Source: Shewanella profunda (lineage in GTDB: Bacteria > Pseudomonadota > Gammaproteobacteria > Enterobacterales > Shewanellaceae). From it: a stretch of 64,000 nt of DNA. Location of the stretch: assembly GCF_023283765.1 (NCBI RefSeq), contig NZ_JAKILG010000009.1, positions 51,621-115,620 of the forward strand, read 5' to 3'. The notes beneath the pieces are model-generated. The model did no database searches. It was not told where the DNA came from and saw only the letters and a list, made by a program, of their open reading frames with translations. Positions 49,681 through 58,502 of the stretch are shown here, one piece after another. A program made the translations under genes and the position numbers. The stretch's first letter is position 1; every line of letters begins with the position of its first letter.

Positions 49681-49728
49681 TTAAGTCTATTTGTTTTGCT
49701 TTTATGCCTTAGCTTCTCAAATAATGGA

Positions 49729-50049
49729 TTACTTTTTAATCCATTTTCCGCTGGCATCTTGCACATAGTTGCCTTTATCTGTGGCGGTTATGGCTTTTTC
49801 ACCGGCCAGTTTTGCGACATCGGTGGCGGAGATATTGTTCTTTTTCGCTATGGTTTCGTAGTGGGCGCGGCGTTTATTATTGACATCGTCCATCACAGCT
49901 TTGGCTTCGGGATTGGCTTGTACTAATCCTAGGTAACCATTGGGTTGTTCGCCTAAATAGCCTTGGGATTTGGCTTCTTGAAGTGACATAGCGAAGGCGC
50001 TGAGGCTCAAGAAGCTGAGGGTTAATAATAATAGTAACTTTGATTTCAT
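49729..50049 (-). CDS. ydbL: YdbL family (DUF1318) periplasmic protein
   Basis: This 106-residue protein has a signal peptide (about residues 1-20, ending AFA). The mature domain matches DUF1318: AKSQGYLGEQPNGYLGLV, VNNKRRAHYETIAKKNNIS, VAKLAGEKAI, GNYVQDASGKWIKK. It is the last gene of the ydbH-ynbE-ydbL set. In E. coli YdbL is proposed to help assemble the YdbH-YnbE bridge. A terminator-like palindrome follows. Confidence 0.93.
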   Translation of the reverse strand: MKSKLLLLLTLSFLSLSAFAMSLQEAKSQGYLGEQPNGYLGLVQANPEAKAVMDDVNNKRRAHYETIAKKNNISATDVAKLAGEKAITATDKGNYVQDASGKWIKK

Positions 50050-50074
50050 GGTGATTCCTCAATTCTTGTGTAAT

Positions 50075-50293
50075 TTAGAACAATTTCTCATCAGATAGGA
50101 GTTGATCTAACTCCTTATCCACTTTGATTTTTATCTCGTGTTCAATTTTCACATTGAGATTGATGACGATAGGTTTATCGGGTGGCTCTATTTTGACTGT
50201 GGGCGTGCAGCCTTGCAACATGGCTAGTGTGACCAATGCGGCAAGAGCGCTTCGGGTACCTATGCTAACTTGCTGTAATTGAATTATCTTCAC
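50075..50293 (-). CDS. ynbE: YnbE family outer-membrane lipoprotein
   Basis: This 72-residue lipoprotein has a lipobox (TLAMLQGC, Cys at residue 29) at the end of its signal peptide. A short beta-forming part (VKIEPPDKPIVINLNVKIEHEIKIKV) follows. YnbE of E. coli multimerises and pairs by beta-strand addition with the C-terminus of YdbH to bridge to the outer membrane. It lies 13 bp after ydbH on the minus strand. It could have a later ATG start, but the signal peptide fits as given. Confidence 0.92.
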   Translation of the reverse strand: MKIIQLQQVSIGTRSALAALVTLAMLQGCTPTVKIEPPDKPIVINLNVKIEHEIKIKVDKELDQLLSDEKLF

Positions 50294-50306
50294 TGAGGTT
50301 TCCTTG

Positions 50307-53300
50307 TTACTTCACGGATTTTTCGATTTTGTTCTGCAAATCATTACCAATTTGCAGACTTCTAAATAATTGCAGCATGTTCTCTTCATGGGAGTAATTC
50401 AAGTGAATTGGGCGTTCAATCCCTTGAGTACGTCCTTTGACTTCGACAATCAGGGTCGCGTCACCTTCTTGATCCATATCAAAGCTACTCGATAATTGAC
50501 TGTATTGTAAGTGCTCTAGGGTAGAAAAGACAAAGTCGAGGTACGGCTGGGATTGACGCATACCATCCACCGAAGGATTGCCCGATATAGCAATAAGCCC
50601 TCCAGGTGCCCTCGCGGCGAGTTGTCCTCCCGTAATGGAGACTTTGCCGTTAACTAAATCAACGGGGAGCACACCATCAAATATCCCATCGGCATTAATG
50701 CCCGTTTGCGGCTGAATGCGCAATACTTCCTCAAGACTCATGCCTTGTAATAGAAGATAGGCATGGGACTTTTCTTGTAACTTAAGATTAAATTCTGGCA
50801 ACAGGAACTGGCCGCTAAGCACTTTACCTTTGGCCGTCATGGAAATATCGGTATCACTTAATCCTGTGAGTTGCTGCAACCAATTATCGGGCAGTTTCTC
50901 GGCATCTTTGCCGAGCGCAATATCGGCTTCGACTTCGATATCTGTGAGCGGAAAACCAGGATCGAACAAGTTAAAGGTCATCAATGTCTGTGGACAATTG
51001 AGCCGACTCAAACTACTAAAATAGTCTTTATCCTGTGGTTTTTTATGGGACAGTTCTCTATGGGATAGCTCCCAAGTGAACTCACATTGCGCTTGAAGTT
51101 TGCCGCCTTCAAAAATGGTGTCGTTATAAAAACCTTCGAGATCTGTCATCGATTGGGTAATTTGCATGACAAATTGAGTCTGATCGCGTTGCTGTGTCAG
51201 ATTAAACTGTGCCTGAAATTGGTTATTACCCGTGACATTAAGCTCAGAGGGCAAAGGCTGGGTTTGATTGAGCAGCGATAACGCTTCGGTCATGCTGGTG
51301 TCAACAACCCATTGACCAGTCAATACGAGGGGTTTATTGGCTGTGGCTAGGTTTAATTGATGATGGCTTTGCAGTTCGACCGTGCCAAGCTGCCAGTTTT
51401 CTTCCCCTAAAAGAGTGCCTTTTTTCCAATCCAAACTTTGTTTAAGGGCTAATGAGTCGAGTTTTAGCACAGTCTCTTTACGAGTACGGCCTTTACTACT
51501 GAGCTGTTTTTCGATATTGAGTTGGTTTGCATGCCATAAAAGATGATTCTGCCAGTCAGACGCTAATAGCGAATTCATTGGAGTGTCTGGTTTTAGCTCG
51601 AAATGCATAGCTTTTTGTAAAGTGATCGAAAACGCCGCCGCACTCATATCGCTCTGAGAGCTTATGATATTATCGGACCCGACTACCGAAGTTTGGGTTG
51701 TTTGTAACAAACGAAGTTGATCGAGTGTTAAGTCTAACGGGGGCAATGATATTTGTAGTGCTGTTTGGTTAGCCATGCTTGAGGGATGCAGGCCTTGCTG
51801 TAAATGATCCGTATGCGAACTGAGTTGGATTAGCCCTAGGGTATTAAGGTTAATATGACCAAGATTAAACTCGGTCTGCCTAGGTGCCTGTTTATCTAAC
51901 GGGCTGTTATAGGTAATTTCGCCCAAGCTAAATAGCAACGTTGGTGCTGTTTTCTTTAAGCTTTCTACCTTCGCAGTGACAGGCTTGGTCATCAATTGCC
52001 AATCGGTTGATTGTGGCGACTGAGCTAAACTAAATTCCCCTGTAGTGACTAATTGACTACTCTTCCAGCCCAGAGCCTGCGTCGCATCAATCCAGATATC
52101 GGCTAATTGCACGGGGGTTTCTTGTTTGGCGTTAAGATGCCAATCGGCCTTGAGCGCAAGTGTATCGGCCGATTTTGCGATTTCAATATCAGAAACATCA
52201 ACTTGGATATCGATTTTGCTGTCTAGGGTTTTTAGGCTAATTTGGGGAAGGTTAACCAATGTAATCGCTTGCTGCCCATTGTGAGTTTGCGTTTGATTCA
52301 GTGGGTAAGTCAATGTTTCACCTAGGGTGAGTTGAATACCCACTGGTGCCGCGGTATTTTTTAGCCCTGACAGCAACGTTGATATGGAGTCGTTAAGTGG
52401 GCTATCTAATAAGGCTAATAGCTGTTGTTGCTGTTTATCATTTGGATTCAGTGCCAAGGTAAAGGGTTTTAGACTTAATTCTAGTTCTGCTAAATGTCCC
52501 GCAATACTAAATTCAAGAGCAGGTTTGGGCTCGAGTTGCAGCGCCGCAAACTGATTAAAAGTCACTTTCGGGTCGATTAACTTATGCCGACTGATTAGCT
52601 CCCCCGACGTTAGCCCTAGCTGGCTATGGGAAACTAATTGTCCTTGTAGATCAATTGCTAATTCCTGCCATTGCTTATCAAACTCAGTGAGTGTGTTCAG
52701 CATGCTGCCAGGGCTTTGCCTAAGGCTTATCTGGTGCAGACTCGCGAGCAGTGGTGCGAGCGCGAGTTCACTTTCCAGTTGCCATCCCTCCGCGGCGAGT
52801 ATTGCTTTGAGTACTGCTATGCTTTCGCCATCATGGCTAAACGCACTGCTGATTTCTCCTGCGTTATTTAAACTGAGTTTATCCATCACTAGATGATAGG
52901 CGGGCAAATTGGCTTGCGACCTTAGGAACAGCTTAGTTTTGCCTATATCAATTTGAGGTAATGATTTGATATCTAAGGCTAATGCTGGACCTTGTTCATC
53001 GATGGCGTTGCGGTCAGGCAAAAAGATCGACTGGCCTAACTCCACTTCAATGTCACCTGTCTTTATCTGTTTGATTTTTCTGGTTAGGTGGGGTATTTGG
53101 CTAAGCTGTTTTAGCTCGTCTAGGCTTTGCGGCCAATCGAGCTCTAGTACGATATTCAGATCCTTAAGCATGATTTGGCTGTCATGTATCCTAAGTTTGG
53201 CAGAGGTGATATGCCAATGCTCTAACTGACTTTCACCTAAACGAATATCAATAAGCTCGCTGTCCATGCCACTAAGGACATAATTGGCCGCTCGTATGAT

Positions 53301-53516
53301 CAATTTTTCGGTTTGAGTATTGATAATCCAAATACTTAAAGCCACACATGCCAAGACGCCCGTCAAAGCCGTTGCCACTAAGGTCTTTTTTAGGGGAAAT
53401 CTTCGTACCATTTTACTACTGGCCGTATTTTTATTATGGGACTCACCATGGGATATCTCTTGGCTAGTCTCACTTTTTACAGCAGTGGCGAGTTTTGGTT
53501 TTTTGTGGATTGGCAT
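50307..53516 (-). CDS. ydbH: YdbH family AsmA-like intermembrane lipid transport protein
   Basis: This 1069-residue protein has a single TM segment near the N-terminus (about residues 45-68, TLVATALTGVLACVALSIWII) and a very long beta-rich periplasmic part. The C-terminal region DGVLPVDLVNGKVSITGGQLAARAPGG and DFVFSTLEHLQYSQLSSSFDMDQEGDATLIVEVKG is diagnostic for the YdbH group. In E. coli YdbH, TamB and YhdP together move phospholipids to the outer membrane. The minus-strand order ydbH-ynbE-ydbL is the usual one. Confidence 0.92.
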   Translation of the reverse strand: MPIHKKPKLATAVKSETSQEISHGESHNKNTASSKMVRRFPLKKTLVATALTGVLACVALSIWIINTQTEKLIIRAANYVLSGMDSELIDIRLGESQLEHWHITSAKLRIHDSQIMLKDLNIVLELDWPQSLDELKQLSQIPHLTRKIKQIKTGDIEVELGQSIFLPDRNAIDEQGPALALDIKSLPQIDIGKTKLFLRSQANLPAYHLVMDKLSLNNAGEISSAFSHDGESIAVLKAILAAEGWQLESELALAPLLASLHQISLRQSPGSMLNTLTEFDKQWQELAIDLQGQLVSHSQLGLTSGELISRHKLIDPKVTFNQFAALQLEPKPALEFSIAGHLAELELSLKPFTLALNPNDKQQQQLLALLDSPLNDSISTLLSGLKNTAAPVGIQLTLGETLTYPLNQTQTHNGQQAITLVNLPQISLKTLDSKIDIQVDVSDIEIAKSADTLALKADWHLNAKQETPVQLADIWIDATQALGWKSSQLVTTGEFSLAQSPQSTDWQLMTKPVTAKVESLKKTAPTLLFSLGEITYNSPLDKQAPRQTEFNLGHINLNTLGLIQLSSHTDHLQQGLHPSSMANQTALQISLPPLDLTLDQLRLLQTTQTSVVGSDNIISSQSDMSAAAFSITLQKAMHFELKPDTPMNSLLASDWQNHLLWHANQLNIEKQLSSKGRTRKETVLKLDSLALKQSLDWKKGTLLGEENWQLGTVELQSHHQLNLATANKPLVLTGQWVVDTSMTEALSLLNQTQPLPSELNVTGNNQFQAQFNLTQQRDQTQFVMQITQSMTDLEGFYNDTIFEGGKLQAQCEFTWELSHRELSHKKPQDKDYFSSLSRLNCPQTLMTFNLFDPGFPLTDIEVEADIALGKDAEKLPDNWLQQLTGLSDTDISMTAKGKVLSGQFLLPEFNLKLQEKSHAYLLLQGMSLEEVLRIQPQTGINADGIFDGVLPVDLVNGKVSITGGQLAARAPGGLIAISGNPSVDGMRQSQPYLDFVFSTLEHLQYSQLSSSFDMDQEGDATLIVEVKGRTQGIERPIHLNYSHEENMLQLFRSLQIGNDLQNKIEKSVK

Positions 53517-53630
53517 CTGGCTTTAACATCATCCTTATCAAAATCGTGCCTTGGGGTTGTAAAAATGTCCTATCGCACTCTTTGTACACGCATTATCGTA
53601 CCGTCATCTCTGCGGCAGTTTAACACTCAA

Positions 53631-54818
53631 CTAGCTAAAAAGCTGCGCTGTGATAACCCCAATTCCACATAGCGTTGCAAGCACAAGGGCAAACCTGCCG
53701 CCAGCGACGCGATAACCAGTCGCTAAATTTGCGCCGTCTCGCGTTTGGCGCTGTGTCCACACCATGGCCACAGGTAAAAAGATCGCGAGGATCACCAGCG
53801 CAATCGCTGCGTAACCTAGGGCGGTGATAAAACCTTGTGGGTAGAAGAGGGCAAAACCTAAGGGTGGCAAAAAGGTGATAGCCGCGGTTAAGCTGCGACC
53901 TGTTGCATTATCTTCTTGCCTTAAGCTTGAGGCCATAAAATCGAACAAACCTAAACTCACCCCTAAAAACGAGGTCGCAAGGGCGAGATCGGCAAATAGA
54001 CTAATAGCGCTACTTAAGTATTCACTGTGCAGTACGCTCGCCAGTTGATTGATAAAGCTCGATAAACTCTGGTTTTCGAGCAATTGACTTTGGCTCAATA
54101 CGCCTTGACTGCCCAGTTGCCACAAAAGATAAATGACCAGTGGCAAAGCGGAGCCGAACAGCATGATCCTGCGCAGGGCTTTGATTTCAACGCCCAAGTA
54201 GCGCACCACTGAGGGAATCGAACCGTGGAAACCAAAGGAGGTAAAAATCACCGGGATAGCCGTGATAATCAGCCCTTGGTTAAGCGGAAGTTCGAGTAAA
54301 TGTGGACCGTCGACCTGCGGCAGTAACAAGACCAGCATCAACAATAATGCCAATAATTTAAGGGCAAAAAGACCCCGGTTGATCAGATCCACACAGTGGG
54401 TTCCCATGCCCACAATGGCGCCAACCAGCAGGGTAAATAGGATTGCGCCCGCCTGTGGGGGCAAACTTAACCCTAGCCAAGTGCTCAGTTTTTGGTTCAC
54501 TTGCTCGCCGCCGCCAGCAATATAGGCGGCGCAGAGGGCGTACAGTAAAAACATCAAGGCGCTATTGGCGATCAACTGGCCCTTACGACCCAATAAGCGC
54601 TGCGCTAAGTGATTAAGGCTGGCATCGCTGGGAGCGAATTGGTGGATCTCCACCATTAGCAGCGCCGTGTAGGCCATCAGCGCCCATAGGATGAGCATAA
54701 TAGCGGAGGAAGTGCCAAAGCCAAGTCCAGCCGATGCGATAGGCAAAGCCAGCATACCCGCGCCGATTGTGGTGCCTGCGATAAGCAGTAAACTGCCGAA
54801 AATTTTATTCTGTGTCAT
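53631..54818 (-). CDS. Aromatic amino acid permease, HAAAP family
   Basis: This 395-residue inner-membrane protein has about 11 TM segments and the HAAAP signature at its N-terminus (GSLLLIAGTTIGAGMLALPIASAGLGF). The motifs TSFGFHGSIPSVVRYLG near residue 185 and LFDFMASSLRQ also fit the Tyr/Trp symporter group (TyrP, TnaB, Mtr). The exact substrate is not decided. It has an unusually long leader (up to about 330 bp) with a sigma-70-like promoter and a possible leader peptide containing two Tyr codons, so expression may be controlled by attenuation. Confidence 0.88.
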   Translation of the reverse strand: MTQNKIFGSLLLIAGTTIGAGMLALPIASAGLGFGTSSAIMLILWALMAYTALLMVEIHQFAPSDASLNHLAQRLLGRKGQLIANSALMFLLYALCAAYIAGGGEQVNQKLSTWLGLSLPPQAGAILFTLLVGAIVGMGTHCVDLINRGLFALKLLALLLMLVLLLPQVDGPHLLELPLNQGLIITAIPVIFTSFGFHGSIPSVVRYLGVEIKALRRIMLFGSALPLVIYLLWQLGSQGVLSQSQLLENQSLSSFINQLASVLHSEYLSSAISLFADLALATSFLGVSLGLFDFMASSLRQEDNATGRSLTAAITFLPPLGFALFYPQGFITALGYAAIALVILAIFLPVAMVWTQRQTRDGANLATGYRVAGGRFALVLATLCGIGVITAQLFS

Positions 54819-55023
54819 AACATGATCTCAAAAGCGTGTCGCAAGAAAAAGAGATAAAGACTTGATCCTAAAGCAACTGTCTTAAAGGATTTTGATGCGA
54901 TTCAATGATGAAATGATTCAAGCACAAAATGATTTAAGCAAATGAGACAGTGGCGCTCAGCGGATCCGAAAGGATATGGCCACAATGGAAGGTCAGGCGT
55001 GGTGCCTATCTATGCCATTGCGG

Positions 55024-55059
55024 CTACAGATAGGGAGTATAAAGTGCTGTGAAACACAT
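55024..55059 (-). CDS. Possible leader peptide of the permease gene
   Basis: The frame encodes MCFTALYTPYL, with AAGG nine bases upstream of the ATG. Two Tyr and one Phe in 11 residues, between a promoter and a permease gene for aromatic amino acids, suggest a sensing leader. A longer in-frame ORF (to 55257) also exists, so this start is uncertain. Confidence 0.3.
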   Translation of the reverse strand: MCFTALYTPYL

Positions 55060-55147
55060 AAAACTTGCCTTAGCGTGTGTGGAGTAAAAACGGATAAGTG
55101 TTTTGATGCCTTGATTTATTGCCTTAGTAACGTGACGGCAACGGAGG

Positions 55148-55176
55148 CTACCATAGGGAACTGAGTTGTACTTGTC
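55148..55176 (-). promoter_or_regulatory. Sigma-70 promoter for the permease gene
   Basis: On the minus strand TTGACA (-35, near 55176) and TATGGT (-10, near 55153) are separated by 17 bp. Transcription from here would give a leader of about 320 nt before the permease ATG. Confidence 0.55.
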
Positions 55177-55357
55177 AACCATTACAACAGTATTTTGGTG
55201 GCTTTTTGTCATAGGATTCGGTGCAAGATATTTATTGATCACACTGCGGCAAGGCACTTGAGGGAATAGCGCGATAAAAAATGCCGCGCACTTGATTTAA
55301 GTGGGCGACATTTTTAGCGGTAAAATCAATAGCAAGACATCAGGTGCAGTAGGCAGA

Positions 55358-55999
55358 TTATGCTTTACTCTGTAGCGCCTTTTCATGTCTTGCCAGCAAG
55401 TTTGCTGTGATGTCGCTAAGGCTTAAGTGTTGATCTTCAAGTAATACCAGCAAGTGATAGATAAGATCTGAGGCTTCGTTAACCAGCTCTTCCTTATCGT
55501 GGGTCGCGGCGGCAAGGGCGGTTTCAAGGCCTTCTTCACCGACCTTTTGGGCGATACGTTTCGTGCCGTGCGCAAACAAAGACGCCGTGTAACTGGAATC
55601 GGCACTTTGTCCTTTACGCGAGGTGATAAGGCTGGCGAGGTTGTTCAAAAAGGGGTGCGCATTGTCATCTAACCAGCAACTTTCGGTGCCTTTGTGGCAG
55701 GTTGGGCCGTTGGGGATCACTTGCACTAACAGGCTGTCGTTATCGCAGTCCTTATCGATGGCGATCAACTTTAGGGTATTGCCTGAGGTTTCACCCTTGG
55801 TCCACAAACGCTGTTTTGAGCGGCTGAAAAAGGTGACATCACCTGTGCTTAAGGTTTTTTCCAGCGCGGCCTTATCCATATAACCGAGCATTAATACCTT
55901 GCCCGATAAATGGTTTTGGATAACGGCAGGAATAAGCCCATCCTGTTTATTCCAATCCAGCTCGCTAAAATCCGACTTAGTGTTTGTTTGCGTTGACAT
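55358..55999 (-). CDS. hisI: Phosphoribosyl-AMP cyclohydrolase / phosphoribosyl-ATP pyrophosphatase
   Basis: This bifunctional HisIE protein of 213 residues carries out steps 2 and 3 of histidine synthesis. The cyclohydrolase part holds [20 protein letters not shown] (about residues 51-70) and the metal ligands in [11 protein letters not shown] and CHKGTESCW. The pyrophosphatase part follows ([36 protein letters not shown]). I chose ATG 55999 behind AAGAG; an in-frame GTG lies three codons upstream. It is last in the operon and separated from hisF by a 7-bp tandem repeat array. Confidence 0.95.
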   Translation of the reverse strand: MSTQTNTKSDFSELDWNKQDGLIPAVIQNHLSGKVLMLGYMDKAALEKTLSTGDVTFFSRSKQRLWTKGETSGNTLKLIAIDKDCDNDSLLVQVIPNGPTCHKGTESCWLDDNAHPFLNNLASLITSRKGQSADSSYTASLFAHGTKRIAQKVGEEGLETALAAATHDKEELVNEASDLIYHLLVLLEDQHLSLSDITANLLARHEKALQSKA

Positions 56000-56022
56000 A
56001 GTATTCACTCTTAATCTGTTTG

Positions 56023-56092
56023 TAGAACCTAGAACCTAGAACCTAGAACCTAGAACCTAGAACCTAGAACCTAGAACCTAGAACCTAGAACC
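56023..56092. repeat. Ten perfect tandem copies of TAGAACC in the hisF-hisI spacer
   Basis: The 70-bp array fills almost the whole 96-bp gap between the hisF stop (56096) and the hisI start. All ten units are identical, which points to recent expansion by slippage. On the transcribed (minus) strand the unit is GGTTCTA. The array contains no open frame problem because it is between genes, but it moves hisI relative to hisF. Confidence 0.97.
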
Positions 56093-56095
56093 GCA

Positions 56096-56869
56096 CTAGC
56101 GTCTAATCGCGATCCCTTCGGCCGCTAAATAGGCTTTTAATTCACCTATGTTGATAATCGCCTTGTGGAATACGCTCGCTGCCAGCGCCGCATCGACTTT
56201 AGCCTCAATAAATACATCGCGAAAATGCGCCATAGTTCCAGCACCGCCCGAGGCAATTAACGGCACGTCGCAGATGGCGCGAACAAGACTTAACTGCTTG
56301 ATATCGTAGCCACCGCGCACGCCGTCTTGGTTCATCACATTGAGCACGATTTCACCACAACCTCGTTTTTGCACTTCTTCAACCCAGTCTTGGGTAAACC
56401 ACTGCGTATCCTTAGTCGCAGCCTCATCGCCAGTAAATTGCTTTACTTTATAGCTGTTGCTGGTGGCATCGAAAAAGGAGTCGATACCAATCACGATACA
56501 TTGGCGGCCGAACTCGTCCTGCAGGCGTGAGATCAAACTTGGATCGGTTAACGCGGGCGAGTTAATCGAAATCTTATCCGCACCAAAGGCTAATAACTCA
56601 CGGGCTTGGCTAATGGTTTTAATACCACCTGCCACACAGAAGGGAATATCAATCTGCTCCGCCACGCGGCTCACCCACGACTTATCGACCACACGTTCGT
56701 GGGCGCTGGCGGTAATGTCATAAAACACTAGTTCATCGGCGCCTTCTTCGGCATAACGCGCGGCTAAGGGGACGATATCGCCGACAATTTCGTGGTTACG
56801 GAACTGCACGCCTTTCACTACTTTACCGTCTTTCACATCTAAACAGGGGACTAGTCGTTTGGCCAGCAT
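56096..56869 (-). CDS. hisF: Imidazole glycerol phosphate synthase cyclase subunit HisF
   Basis: This 257-residue TIM-barrel protein uses ammonia from HisH to close the imidazole ring, giving IGP and AICAR. Conserved segments are [18 protein letters not shown] with catalytic Asp near residue 11, [35 protein letters not shown] (second catalytic Asp near 130) and [13 protein letters not shown] IASGGAG. Its start overlaps the end of hisA by 19 bp, a common arrangement that couples translation. Confidence 0.97.
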   Translation of the reverse strand: MLAKRLVPCLDVKDGKVVKGVQFRNHEIVGDIVPLAARYAEEGADELVFYDITASAHERVVDKSWVSRVAEQIDIPFCVAGGIKTISQARELLAFGADKISINSPALTDPSLISRLQDEFGRQCIVIGIDSFFDATSNSYKVKQFTGDEAATKDTQWFTQDWVEEVQKRGCGEIVLNVMNQDGVRGGYDIKQLSLVRAICDVPLIASGGAGTMAHFRDVFIEAKVDAALAASVFHKAIINIGELKAYLAAEGIAIRR

Positions 56870-57588
56870 TGGATTGCCTCCGCCACGTTAAACTGATTGA
56901 TAAGCAAGGCTTTACCGATAATGATGCCCGCAGCGCCGCTGTCTCGCACGGCGCTCACATCATCAAGGGTCGCAATACCGCCAGAGGCTTGCCAAGCGAT
57001 GTCGGGGAAGCTTGTTGCAATTTCTTGATAAAGCGCGGTATTGGCGCCAGTTAAGGTGCCATCACGGCTAATGTCAGTCACTAGCGCATGCGTTAAGCCG
57101 ACCGCGCTAAAGGTTTCTACAAGGGATTCTAAACTCTTACCGCCGCCACTTTGCCAACCGGAAACGGCGACAATTTTCTCGCCGCTCTGGTTGATATTGA
57201 CATCGAGCGCGAGGCAAATTGCTTCGCTGCCGTATTTGATAAACCATTGTTTGACTAACTCAGGTTCTTTCACCGCCAGTGAGCCAATTACCACGCGTTT
57301 TACACCGATAGCTAATAATTCAGTGACTTGTTCTTCAGTACGAATACCGCCGCCCACTTGAATATTGGCGTTTAGTCCCGCCACTAATTCACTGATAAGG
57401 CGAGTTTGGCGTTTCGCGGGATCTTTCGCGCCCGTTAAATCAACGATATGCAACCACTTAGCGCCTTGTGCCTCGTATGATTGCAGCTGCGCCAAAGGAC
57501 TTAAATCAAAGGTGGTCTGCTGGCCGTAATCGCCTTGATAAAGTCGGACGACATTGCCATCAATTAAATCAATTGCAGGAATGATCAT
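56851..57588 (-). CDS. hisA: Phosphoribosylformimino-5-aminoimidazole carboxamide ribotide isomerase
   Basis: This 245-residue TIM-barrel isomerase has [20 protein letters not shown] (catalytic Asp near residue 7), [29 protein letters not shown], and [14 protein letters not shown] (second catalytic Asp near 129). It lies between hisH (70-bp spacer) and hisF (overlap). The spacer before it is A+T-rich without clear signals. Confidence 0.97.
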   Translation of the reverse strand: MIIPAIDLIDGNVVRLYQGDYGQQTTFDLSPLAQLQSYEAQGAKWLHIVDLTGAKDPAKRQTRLISELVAGLNANIQVGGGIRTEEQVTELLAIGVKRVVIGSLAVKEPELVKQWFIKYGSEAICLALDVNINQSGEKIVAVSGWQSGGGKSLESLVETFSAVGLTHALVTDISRDGTLTGANTALYQEIATSFPDIAWQASGGIATLDDVSAVRDSGAAGIIIGKALLINQFNVAEAIQCWPND

Positions 57589-57658
57589 AAGTTCATATCC
57601 TCGATTGATTTTTTTGTAAGCAATTCATTAATAGCTATTTTTTTTATGAGTAATTTAT

Positions 57659-58471
57659 TCATTGGTCAGCCTTATTTACACCAGCTTGGCCATCAGCAGA
57701 GTTGCTTCGCAGCGCTTCGTTCATCAGCGCTTCGTTCATCTGTAACTCGTCCATCTGTAAAAAGTTACGCAGAATTTGCGCGCCCACTGCGGCACTTTTT
57801 TCTGGGTGGAACTGTACGCCCATAAAGTTACCCTTGCCAATGGCGGCGCTAAAGCCCTCACCATAGGAACATTCGGCTAAGGTAAATTCGCTTAAAGGTG
57901 CGCGGTAACTGTGGACGAAATACACATAACTGCCATCTTCAATGCCCGCAAATAGCGGGTGAACGCTAGGGATTTTGGCTCCTTGTGAGTTTGTCGTTAG
58001 CTTAAGTTGATTCCAGCCCATATGCGGTAAAGGTAAGCCTTCAGCTTTGAGTAACTCAGTATCTAATTCGCTAATGTCGGTTGGGATTATGCCTAAGCAT
58101 TCGCAGTCTTGACCTTTGCCGCCGCGCTCCTTAGAAATCGCCGCCAACATTTGCATGCCAAGGCACACGCCCAGCACAGGTTGAGTCAGGCCTTGAATGA
58201 GTTCGACCAAGCCTTTTTCATGCAAGGATGCCATTGCGGCTCCCGCCGTACCTACACCCGGCAGTACCACGCGTTTTGCCGCTTTGATTTTGGCTTTATC
58301 GTCTGTGACCAATACCTTAGCGCCTAAACGCTCGAAGGCAAAACGTACTGAACTTAAATTGGCACAGCCCGTATCTATGATAACGGTTTCAGCATCTGGT
58401 GATGCATTTGCTGTTAATTGCCGACTAGCTATTAATTGCTGGCCAGCTGTTAATTGAGAGTCTTGTTGCAT
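57659..58471 (-). CDS. hisH: Imidazole glycerol phosphate synthase glutaminase subunit HisH, with terminal extensions
   Basis: This class I glutamine amidotransferase supplies ammonia to HisF. Catalytic Cys lies in GVCLGMQML and the His-Glu pair in GVQFHPEKS. At 270 residues it is 50-70 longer than usual. The family core begins at VIIDTGCANLSSVRFAFERLG (residue 30); the first 29 residues are extra and contain a 6-residue repeat (QLTAGQ, QLIASR, QLTANA). The C-terminus has MNEAL twice. Both come from tandem DNA repeats (18-bp and 15-bp units). The start follows GAGGTTAGG and no later start fits. The catalytic core is intact. Confidence 0.93.
   Translation of the reverse strand: MQQDSQLTAGQQLIASRQLTANASPDAETVIIDTGCANLSSVRFAFERLGAKVLVTDDKAKIKAAKRVVLPGVGTAGAAMASLHEKGLVELIQGLTQPVLGVCLGMQMLAAISKERGGKGQDCECLGIIPTDISELDTELLKAEGLPLPHMGWNQLKLTTNSQGAKIPSVHPLFAGIEDGSYVYFVHSYRAPLSEFTLAECSYGEGFSAAIGKGNFMGVQFHPEKSAAVGAQILRNFLQMDELQMNEALMNEALRSNSADGQAGVNKADQ
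57710..57754. repeat. 15-bp tandem repeat in the 3' part of hisH
   Basis: CAGCGCTTCGTTCAT occurs twice perfectly (57710-57724 and 57725-57739), followed by a weaker third copy (57740-57754, 9 of 15). In the protein it gives the repeated MNEAL. Confidence 0.85.
58410..58463. repeat. 18-bp tandem repeat in the 5' part of hisH
   Basis: Three units start at 58410, 58428 and 58446, each beginning GCT(G/A)TTAATTG. They encode the extra N-terminal repeats of HisH. The period is a multiple of three, so the frame is kept. Confidence 0.85.
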
Positions 58472-58502
58472 CCTAACCTCTTAAACGATTTATGCTGATG
58501 CC

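Larger units (their letters stand above)
49322..49728. other. Gene-free spacer with hairpins between cassette gene and ydbL
   Basis: This 407-bp stretch has no gene. It contains a CCGTGACA-GGGA-TGTCACGG hairpin (49491-49510) inside a larger inverted GACCGT/ACGGTC arrangement, and the strong palindrome at 49649. No attC, tRNA or promoter is recognised. Confidence 0.55.
54819..55357. other. Long leader and upstream region of the aromatic permease gene
   Basis: This 539-bp stretch has no large gene. On the minus strand it holds a promoter (55148-55176), a possible 11-codon leader ORF (55024-55059), and an inverted repeat (CAATGG at 55015-55020, CCATTG at 54983-54988). The remainder, next to hisI, holds nothing I recognise. 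Confidence 0.5.

Noticed and set aside
56023..56092. CRISPR array
   Set aside because: Units are 7 bp and directly abut; there are no spacers and no cas genes.
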